From Triops longicaudatus (taxonomy: Eukaryota; Arthropoda; Branchiopoda; Notostraca; Triopsidae), in the NCBI GenBank assembly GCA_022885665.1, contig JAGQDJ010000608.1, positions 496,001 to 560,000 of the forward strand: DNA of 64,000 bases, in the 5' to 3' direction. Shown here one piece after another: positions 55,478 through 64,000 of this stretch (the first letter of the stretch is position 1; the number at the start of each line of letters is the position of its first letter). Both the position numbers and the translations under genes were made by a program. The notes under the pieces were generated by a model. That model searched no databases. It was not told where the DNA came from and saw only the letters and a list, made by a program, of their open reading frames with translations.

Positions 55478-58400
55478 TTAAATAAGTGCCCGAAAACCTT
55501 TTCGATCAGTTTGGAAGTTAATGGTACCTTTGAAAACTTGCACGTCCGAGGTTTGGGACGTCTCGCTATGGCTTCCTGGCCACAAATCTCTTAACTGGCT
55601 TTGGACTGTTGAGTCCGATTCGTTCAGTATCAATTCTGCCAAGATCGTATCCATTTGCCTTAATCGTTTACGTTCACGCTCCGACGATATAACCCCCAAG
55701 AAATTTCTCAAGGTTGGCAACCATCCTTTCTCGCCAAGTTCGACATTCATGTCCAGTAAAATGCTCCTGGAAGTAGCCGCATCGGAGACGGCTTCTTGTA
55801 AAACCGCTAATGGCACCAGGTTATCGGCCGTAAACTCGGCATGGCCACGGCTATATTGTCAAATAAGGCTTTTGTTCGCGACTACTTAACCCAGTTGTAA
55901 GATTACAATGTGTTCACACTACGTGACTAAACTGCGGGTAACGTTACACTGCAGAACTCTTCCCAGATGCGATTACTTTCTATAATCTCGATGGTAAGAA
56001 ATCTCGGTTATGTCAACTGTTGTGCGGATATTTTGTCTTTACGAACAATATTCTTTTTACGTTGTTTACTCTCCTTTACAATTCTCCCTTCTGAGAAGGT
56101 TACTGGTAACGTCTTAAAAAATGAAAGTTGTATATTTACAGCCAAAAATGCAATTCACCTATTAGTTCTATTTATGAGCACACCGAAGTTTTAATCTTGA
56201 AATTGGTCTCGATTACGTATTTTCCGCGATCTCCGGCTGACTAGTCGAAAGTTACCATTTAGTACCGTGAAAATACGTCATCTGAGTCCAAAATCCAGAC
56301 ATTTATTTTTTAAAACATGGCGAAAGTAGACAACCGGTCAATGAAAGGAAATCCTGTGCCCGCGTCCTTGCAGATCTTTCAATCTCCGACGTCTTTATCT
56401 ATCCAGGAGTTCATTTGTTTGCTTTTCTGAATGCTACGTTGTGATTAGGGCTAATCCTTCTCAAGACGCATAAATTGTACCCTTTGTCCTGATTCTTTTG
56501 GCCTAAACACATCTAAGGTAATCATCTGTCAATACGTTCCAATACTACAACTAAGAGGTAGAAGAAGGAAAAGTTACAGTTGCCTGAAACCTGAAGTTAC
56601 TTTGGTAGCTTGTTTTACCACAAGTTCCCATTTTTTGACTGCTGGAAGCTTTTGTACAGAGTAACGTGTTGCTGCAGAGAACCCACGTAGTGTGAACATG
56701 CTAATTTGTTCAAACAAACCTGAATTTGACCCTTAAATACGTATTTGTCAGGAACGATTTGAACCAGAGATCATTAGAGTCTTCTGGCATAAGCATGGGC
56801 CAGTCTTCCATGCACGCTCCAACCCAAGTATGGATATCTTCCGCAATAAAATTCCCTCGCACTTCAACTGATAAAGGCAAAGCTAACGAGGGCACCGGTG
56901 CTTCAATTCGTTTGTGACAATGCATAGGTTTCATGGCGTAATTACGGACAAGGGTGCACTTAGGAGTAATATGAGGTACAATGTAGACTACTAAATTGCC
57001 CGAGGGTTTGCCTTCCGCCCAAGACACCTGAATATCAAGAGAAGTGGTGTTGGACTGGCAACGATACATTGCCATCGCTCCGTTATCCTAACAAGTGTTC
57101 AAATGTAGCCAATTATGAGCATAGCACACAGCAAATGAATGCAAACAACATGCGTACCTCAGGCTGTAATGTAAGTACAGCCGCATTTTTATCCACATCT
57201 CGTATCGTTGCATCCAAATTGCAATACAACATCACCACGTCGAAAGCTAATGGGCATTCCAATTTCAGAGCATGCCCGCCATTACTGAGCATCAGCATCC
57301 ACTATCACAAGGGTCGTAAATAGTGAAATACACATTAAAACTTTACTTTATCTAAAAGTGGAATGCTCGGTGGATGCAGCGTCTGAGTTTCTTGCTGTTT
57401 CATACGCGCCAGTTCAAGCTGTTGGTTTATTAACTCGATCTCACGATGAAGGGCATGAATTTGCGCCCGATTGGATGATATTGCTCTCTGGGCTGTAACA
57501 GGTGGAGCAGCGGGTACGTGATTCGTAAAACCAACAATATTCCCTATTAGCAAACAACATATTAAAAACTGAAAAGAGATCACACGAGATCGGCACCTTT
57601 ATAAGTCGCAACGAGAACTTCCACAAAGCCGGGTGTTCCAATATACCCGCTCAATACACTAACAATGCTTTCCCCGACGTTCTAAAGATAGAGAGCTTTA
57701 ATTTTCGGCTCTACGAACTCTCATGTTTTAAAAATCTTACTATAGTATGCAATAAGGGAGCAGGTTCCTTTGTTTCGGTTACGTCGTAAAAGAGAACAAA
57801 GCCGTCATCTTTGCCGACTACGAGGATAATCTGGTTTTCGAGTCCTTCGCACAATCCTCGGACGCACATCAAGCACGTAACGCCCCCAGTATAACCATCG
57901 GGAGGCGAGTACGTTCGTTGCACAAAGCCCCCAGATCTAGAATCAATAATACCATGTCACGTTCAAGGATTTAAAATGTTTTTTAAATAAATATAACAAG
58001 CAAAGAAAATAAACACAGCAATTTAAGTAGAAAGATAAAAAAGTTAAAGAAAACTCCACACTTGATGCAACAATTAACTGCAGGTTTACTATCAACGTAT
58101 TTATACATAGACTACGCACACTATTGGTTAGAAAATAAAATAAAGTGCGAAGTTAAACTACAATTACAACAGAAATTAAATTTCAAACATTCTTAACATT
58201 CATTTTAAACATCGATGGGACAAGCCTGGTCGTAATACCAACGAAATCCGGTTTTAAGGTATTGTGCGCGTGAAAGAGCAGTGAATACTAAACCTGGCTA
58301 TTGTTAAAAATATAACATGTCCGTCTTCCGTTCCAACGAGAACGTCTTCTCCCGATGGCCCGCCGTCGCCATCCCACAAGCACAACGCAGTAGGAATGAG

Positions 58401-59202
58401 GCCGTTTCCTAACGGAATCCGGTGCCGAATTTGGGCATCTCTAAGCACGTAAATGCACCCATCTCTGCATCCCAGAATTGGCGTCAGTAAGCCCGCCTGT
58501 GAAAAGAATGGCCCACGTTATTTCTTTCCAGCAACTGATAATGCGACAAAAAAACATGTCTTTCCCTAGCGCATTAGCATACTTTTTCGGTGGGAAGTAA
58601 GGCAAGTGTCTGAATGCCATCAGGCAAAGTGACATAGTGGGTGTCTTTCCCGTCGATGTATAGATTGTAACACATTCTGCTGCACACCAGGATGTTGGGA
58701 CCAACAACGATCCTAACCGCCGGCGAGATACAGAAAAGTCAATTTGTATAATGGATTTTCGGGCGCTGTGGTCTTGTATACATACATGTGCTTAATGGGT
58801 TCAGACATGTTGGTTTCCAAGCTAAAGAGTTGCTTGCCTTTCTTGGTGTAACCTTTGATGCTTTGTCCAAAGGCAACGAAAACCTTTTCGGGCATATTAT
58901 CTGCACAGCGGATCAATAAACTCATTAATTTCCCGTTTTTTTATTATTCACGAAAGACGGCGAAAATTGTTCATACCTAAAGGCGAAACGACTTGCAAAC
59001 ATTCTATAGGTGGCCCAGCTGGACTCTGAAATTCAGCAGCAGCCTGTCCTTGTCTAACAGATAAAATCTGCCATCTTCCGTCTTTGTCGCCCACAGCAAT
59101 TCTTTGATGAGCACCAGGACCGCGTGGTGGAAACAACTGAATACACTGCGGCGTAAGCAAGCCCGTTTGTATGTAATCCAGGCGTTTCAAGTTTTGCAAC
59201 AT
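55478..59202 (-). CDS. BBS7: Bardet-Biedl syndrome 7 protein homologue
   Basis: Core BBSome subunit that moves membrane proteins in and out of cilia. Exons, in transcript order: 58977-59202, 58786-58900, 58583-58712, 58294-58496, 57741-57936, 57597-57681, 57347-57543, 57158-57301, 56720-57087, 55478-55850. They total 2037 nt, 678 aa (human 715). The N-terminal beta-propeller begins LKRLDYIQTGLLTPQ and includes VFVAFGQSIKGYTKKGKQ and SGEDVLVGTEDGHV. A coiled coil (about residues 335-372) follows, then the GAE-like region with DVDKNAAV and AMYRCQSNTTSLDIQV. The platform region is recognisable; the extreme C-terminus is shorter than in human and ends in a different sequence (KGFRALI). The start is the first ATG matching the family N-terminus. 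An X-box lies 150 bp upstream. Confidence 0.94.
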
Positions 59203-59533
59203 TGTTTTGAAATGAGAAACTTCTTGTCACCCTTAGCTTTATTGCACTCTAGTTTGTTTGTACACAACGAAGACGCTGATCGGGTGCACAATGTACTCTG
59301 ATCAGGAACACGGCGTACGCTGCTCGTGCTCCTCCGTACCTACACAGAAGTGTTTCCATAACAACACGTGGGTACGGGGTTGCTATGGGGCGAGCAATAC
59401 GTAGCAAACCCTGTGGCACATGGAAAAAAAAGACAAAATCCCGGTTTTTCTCTCCGTCTGACATTCGGTATACGACAATGACCTCGTGTCGCCCATCCGC
59501 CCATTTCCTGCTTAGCGGAGTGAAAATCAGAAA
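59203..59533. promoter_or_regulatory. Shared promoter interval BBS7 / SGSH
   Basis: The 331 bp between the two ATGs must carry promoters for both divergent genes. It contains an X-box (59352-59365) and a second partial X-box-like site at 59379-59388. A 71-codon minus frame (59249-59464) overlaps it and is probably accidental. Confidence 0.6.
59352..59365 (+). promoter_or_regulatory. X-box (RFX/DAF-19 type) upstream of BBS7
   Basis: GTTTCCATAACAAC matches all 14 positions of the nematode ciliary X-box consensus RYYNYYATRRNRAC. It sits 150 bp upstream of the BBS7 start codon, within the usual range for ciliary genes. RFX factors drive BBS genes in other animals; binding here is inferred. Confidence 0.7.
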
Positions 59534-62418
59534 ATGGGTTTGTTCAGGGCATTAGCATATTGTTTGGTCCTAAGTGCCGTAGCAGGAAACAAGGAAGCGA
59601 AAAACGTTCTTCTTATTGTTGGTAAGATTGTTAAACGCAAGAGAGGATTGTAGCAGACTTCCGTGGTTGAGTGTACATTTAAACACATTTCCTGCAATTT
59701 CTCTTACAGCGGACGATGGAGGCTTTGAAATGGGTGTGTATGGCAATTCCGTTTGTCGGACTCCGAATTTGGATAAACTCGCTAAACGGAGTGTAATTTA
59801 CAACCATGCCTTTACGACGGCAAGCAGCTGTTCACCATCACGAGCGGCATTGCTTACGGGATTACCTGTGCACCAAAACGGAATGTATGGGTTACATCAA
59901 GACGCCCATCATTTTAATGTGTTTGACAGCACCATATCCTTACCAGCTTTGTTGAAAGAAAACGGCATCCAAACAGGTTAATATCAAACATCCGTCTGTT
60001 AGATCGCGTCCGTGAACTCCTTTAACAGGCGCAGCAGGCTTTTTGATTTCTTAATAATTTTTACGAAAAAAAAAATACCGAAGAACCACAGATGCATTCG
60101 CTTTCACGCTTTGTTCGGGCCACGAAACTGTATTAATGCTTTGTCTGCTTACTTTCGCTGGTATATCATAAGGAAAACTCCGAAATTAATCCCAGTTCAA
60201 TTCCATGAGACAAGCGTTATTAGGCTTTAAATCAGCGGTTAATTAACTGCTCAACGGAAAACTTGATCTTTACTAAATATTCGGTAAGCTTTAAAAATGT
60301 CTGCTTTTGAAGAATTATCTTCTGCCAGGAATTGTAATAAAAACTGTAAGAAAGTAACGTAAGCCTTTCAGCAAATATCACAGTGAAACTTATATGATGA
60401 TGGTTTGGTGCAAATGTTTTGTAAACTAAGATTCATATTTCGAGAAGCACAAAGCGACAATTAGCCATACTCACACCAATATCAATATGAAATATCGCAA
60501 TGGTGTAACTGTCGAATTTAAACGAGAATTGCAAATCAGAATCATGATTCTTTAGAATCGTTCGTATTTCAGTAAATTTACTACCAATTGCAGTATAGTC
60601 TATAAGGAATCCTCGCAGTATTGAGATTAGTTCGCATTAATACGATATTCGTTTCGAAAATAGTTCTTTTAAGTGAAAAAATATCACAAGATTGTCTTAC
60701 ATAACAAATATTAGCTCAGGTATTAACTCATTTGTTCAAACTATTAATTAAGTTAAACTCATTCACAAAAGCAACGGCAGCGCCGTTAAAAAAGTTACAG
60801 TACTAAACGTAGGCTAACGTAACTTAACGTAGGCTATGCATTTAGCCTACCACAGGGGTTTTATGCACCAGATGACGAAAAGACAATTCGAAGAATTTTT
60901 TCACATTGCTTGTTCGACCACTCTTAAAAAAAGTTTCTCCAGTTAAGCTCCTAAGTAAATCTCCTTTACAAACTAAGCGAAAATCGTGTGTCCTAAGCTC
61001 TTAAAAAAAATGCAAAGGAATTTGAGACCTCCAAATTTTACCAGGAAAGCGAATTTTACCTTGTTCTTAATTAAGGAATATTTAAGATGCCTTTAGTATT
61101 TAATTTGAACCTGCGAAGTTTTTCTATAAAAATATATATATATATATTGGTTTATATTAGCACATATGGATCATCGTGGATCTGCAGAATAATATGTTTT
61201 CTCAAGGAATTATTGGCAAGAAACACGTAGGACCACCTTCCGTTTTCCCGTTTGACTTCTCGGAAACAGAAGAAAATAATTCTCTTTTGCAAGTTGGAAG
61301 GAACATTACCCGAATAAAGCTACTAGTTCGGCAGTTTCTTAGCAACACATCCCGGTACTTCTTTGTTCATTACATTAGTAAAGCAACCAAAAAAAATACG
61401 TGTAACTAGGGACAAGCCGTTCTTCCTTTACGTCGCGTTTCATGATCCGCACCGTTGTGGCCATGCCGACAGGAATTACGGCGCATTTTGCGAAAAATTT
61501 GGTGACGGCCAACCTGGCCATGGCCTGATCCCTGATTGGGAGCCAATTACCTACAAGCCTGAAGACGTTATCGTGCCATACTTTGTGCAAGACACTCCTG
61601 CAGCCCGGCAAGACGTCGCTGCTCAGTACACCACCATTTCGAGATTAGATCAAGGCGTGGGACTCGTCCTTGACGAACTTGCAGAAAGCGGCTACGCGCA
61701 CAATACTTTGATTCTCTACACGTCTGATAATGGGATTCCCTTCCCGAGCGGAAGGACTAACTTGTACGAGCCAGGAATCTCAGTTCCTTTGTTGATTCAC
61801 GACCCCCAAAAGCCTCATGAATTCGGAACACGTCGCTTAGAGCAGGTGACACTACTCGATATTACGCCCACCATCTTACACTGGTACTCCATACCATTTC
61901 CTGAGTACCATATTCTCAAAAAATCGCAACCCACAGAGCTATTTGGCAAATCGCTCCTCGCGTCGAATGGGAATCGCATCACATTTGCAAGTCAAACCTT
62001 TCACGAGGTCACCATGACTTATGCCATGCGAGCTGTTCGTACTCCTACGGCCAAACTCGTCCACAATCTTCATTACCGGCTCCCCTTTCCAATCGATCAA
62101 GATTTCTATTTGTCCGACACTTTCCAAGACCTCCTTAACCGAACCCGGAATCATCAACGGTTGCCCTGGTATAAAACCTTGAAGGCTTATTATTATCGCC
62201 CCGAATGGGAACTTTATGACATCAGCCAGGATCCGAGAGAGCGTTTCAATCTTGCGGGCAAGAAATCACACCGTGCCCTATTCCTTGCCCTCAAGTCAAC
62301 ATTAACCAAGTGGCTTAACGTGACTTATGACTCATGGCTTTGTTACCCTGATGGGATCCTGTATGACGTTGGACCAAGTGCTACTTATCCCACGTGTCGC
62401 CCATTGTACAATAAATGA
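59534..62418 (+). CDS. SGSH: N-sulfoglucosamine sulfohydrolase (heparan N-sulfatase)
   Basis: Lysosomal sulfatase that removes N-linked sulfate from glucosamine in heparan sulfate breakdown. Exons: 59534-59621, 59710-59976, 61207-61354, 61410-62418. They total 1512 nt, 503 aa (human 502). A hydrophobic signal peptide starts the protein (MGLFRALAYCLVLSAVAG). Metal-binding ADDGGF follows at about residues 30-35. The sulfatase signature CSPSRAALLTG has Cys70, the residue converted to formylglycine, at the same number as in human. Also present are HQNGMYGLHQD, GIIGKKHVGP, FHDPHRCGH, TSDNGIPFPSGRTNLY and PFPIDQDFY. Several N-glycosylation sequons are visible. The third intron is only 55 bp. An AATAAA overlaps the stop codon (62410-62415), with a better-placed one at 62646. 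Confidence 0.97.
61131..61147. repeat. AT dinucleotide microsatellite
   Basis: Short run of alternating A and T in the second SGSH intron. Confidence 0.8.
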
Positions 62419-62645
62419 AAACACACGGTTTTTCTTTTCACATGGAACAAAAATGTTTTCCCTTATTTCAAAGTTCCGGGATACAACATAAAAAGGATTT
62501 AACTTTGGTTTAGGTTTCTTTTTTCTTTTCATTCCTATAGTCTAAAGGTTTCTAGTGATCTAGTTTATATATGTACACTTTTCAGGGTCCTCACGTTGCT
62601 TGTTCCATTGAAGGATATGTCATTATCTAACTAGACACGGAATGG

Positions 62646-62651
62646 AATAAA
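62646..62651 (+). terminator. Polyadenylation signal for SGSH
   Basis: AATAAA about 230 bases after the SGSH stop codon, before the convergent kinase gene. Confidence 0.5.
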
Positions 62652-63020
62652 ACTTTGTTCTTCTAAAGATGGGGTAGATTCGAACCCAAAAAGGAGTTAT
62701 TACTAAAAGAAATAACATACGACGGTTTTGTGTCAAGATGAGGGTGAATTGTCATGAATAGATAGAGCGTGTGCATAGTTCAAAGAAAGAAAAAGTACAG
62801 AGTCGGGGGGAAAGTTTAAGGGATGAATGAGTATTGCATTGGAATGGATGTTAGAAAACACGTGAGGAGAAAAAAGGGCCAAAAGGGGGTTGTTTATGGT
62901 TGTGGATGAGAAACGTCTTTTCGGAAAACTTTGTTTTGTAGATAGACGCAATACAGTATGTAAACACGGAAATTTGGTTTCCTATTCTTATTTTTTCTTT
63001 TCCACATCAAAACCCTTTTC
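62652..63020. other. Interval between convergent SGSH and DYRK genes
   Basis: Likely 3' UTR sequence of the kinase gene on the minus strand. No exon was seen. A B-box-like stretch at about 62673-62683 (minus strand) has no supporting tRNA fold. Confidence 0.5.
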
Positions 63021-64000
63021 TTAGAGTATTGTAGGGAGAAAAGTTCCCGAGTCATCTAAATTGGGAGGTTCCGGGATAGATTGGTCGTCTGGGAACAAAG
63101 AGCCGGTCGCTTTGTTCGACCCTGTCGTCTTTTTGGCCTTGTACACTTGGTACATTTGGAAATTCTTCAACTTGTCTTTGTCGCGCTCTCGATCTTTTTC
63201 TTTGCTGGCTTGCGACGCGTCTTGATCTGAAAGCCGAGGTGATGAGACCGACGGAGTATTGGGCGATGATTGCATAGAAGAAGTAAACCATTCATGTCTT
63301 AATGCCTCTTCAGGCGTCAAGCGCTTTGCTGGGTCCCATCTTTGAATACAAGGCAAGGAAAAAAAAAAGGCGGATGAGATGAAAAGCTTGGAAAGGTCAA
63401 GGGAATCACAGTACATATCCAGAGAATTACATAAAAAGTCGTATTGTGTAGATTTTTTACGAGTTGAGCGCACGAAATTCTTGTGAATGTGATACGAAAA
63501 CTTACTCGAGGCAACGGGAAACGAGGTTCACAAAGGCAGCGTCGTTGCACTTCAAAATTGATGCCAAGTCTTTGGAGCCAGGCCTTCTTTTGCGACCTTT
63601 CGTGTTGGTGATGCACCGAGGTTGGCCTCGGGAATCAAAGAATAAGCGTCTCCTGGTCGCATTTGCAACGACGTTCTCTGAAGGCAGGCCCAGGCATTCC
63701 ATAATGCACGCGAGCTGCTCCATTTCATTTTCGCCAGGAAAGAGTGGGTAGCCGGTGTACATTTCGCACAAAATGCAACCTGTCATGATACCGTGACAGT
63801 TTAATAATGTAACAGTCGAAAAGAAAACTTGTCAGGCGGTATACTGTGCAGAATAACACAAAAGAAATACAATATAATAAGACAACAAAACCTACCAAAC
63901 GACCACATATCTATCGGCGGACCGTACGGCAAGCCCAGAATGACCTCAGGGGATCGATAAAATCGGCTTTGGATGTAAGTGTAAACTCGCTGATGGGAAT
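63021..64000 (-). CDS. DYRK: DYRK2/4-type dual-specificity kinase, C-terminal part
   Basis: Class II dual-specificity tyrosine-regulated kinase. Three exons are in the window, in transcript order: 63896-64000 (continuing past the window end), 63506-63779, 63021-63339, with matching phases. The first carries the activation loop YTY motif (QRVYTYIQSRFYRSPEVIL) and subdomain IX (DMWSFGCIL spans the junction). The next reads YTGYPLFPGENEMEQLACI, LFFDSRGQPR and KGRKRRPGSKDL, a pattern closest to DYRK4 and the fly DYRK2/smi35A group. The last holds WDPAKRLTPEEALRHEW and a charged, Ser-rich tail ending FLPTIL. N-terminal lobe, ATP site and start codon are outside the window. DYRK2 versus DYRK4 is not settled. 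Confidence 0.93.

Noticed and set aside
59249..59464. 71-codon minus frame in the BBS7/SGSH promoter interval
   Set aside because: It does not match any known BBS7 N-terminus, and the family start MLQNLKRLDY lies downstream at 59202.
62664..62690. Minus-strand B-box-like GGGTTCGAATC
   Set aside because: No T stem or A box at the right distance.

Overview
The window is nuclear DNA from an animal. Genes are split by many GT-AG introns, from about 55 bp to 7.7 kb, with AT-rich non-coding DNA between them. The encoded proteins are clear metazoan orthologues: calcineurin A, a Zasp/ALP-Enigma PDZ-LIM protein, a RILP-like protein, BBS7 and SGSH. The calcineurin and Zasp sequences look closest to arthropod versions, so an arthropod or other ecdysozoan is the best guess; the species cannot be named. 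No prokaryotic or viral features were seen. All gene models were spliced by hand. Every junction was checked for donor and acceptor bases and for codon phase, and each complete model sums to a multiple of three.

Layout: 1-9497 holds no firmly recognised gene, apart from two convergent candidate terminal exons near 4.0-4.5 kb. 9498-27355 (+) is calcineurin A without its first exon. 29795-31374 (-) is ZNHIT2. 34379-43029 (+) is a long PDZ-ZM-LIM muscle Z-disc type gene with at least three transcript outcomes predicted. 43673-44794 (-) is mitochondrial 3-hydroxyacyl-CoA dehydrogenase. 45851-47948 (+) is a RILP-like Rab effector. 47949-52652 is gene-free and contains a 142-base C run with an N. 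52653-54701 (-) is a short ORP1/ORP2-type oxysterol-binding protein. 55478-59202 (-) is BBS7. 59534-62418 (+) is the lysosomal heparan N-sulfatase SGSH. 63021-64000 (-) is the C-terminal part of a DYRK2/4-type kinase that runs off the window.

The genes are not an operon and do not form one pathway. Several are arranged head to head (ZNHIT2/Zasp, HADH/RILPL, BBS7/SGSH) or tail to tail (Zasp/HADH, SGSH/DYRK). The BBS7/SGSH pair shares a 331-bp promoter interval. BBS7 (BBSome) and the RILP-like protein (family members act on ciliary and endolysosomal Rabs) have related cell biology.

The most interesting observations are: a pair of phase-matched, apparently mutually exclusive exons that each supply the first zinc knuckle of the same LIM domain; a 66-nt symmetric cassette exon that would insert a hydrophobic segment into the RILP-like protein; a perfect X-box (RFX/DAF-19 type) site upstream of BBS7; a candidate GC-AG intron; and a perfect 19-bp hairpin inside a calcineurin intron. 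No wholly new biological system was recognised.
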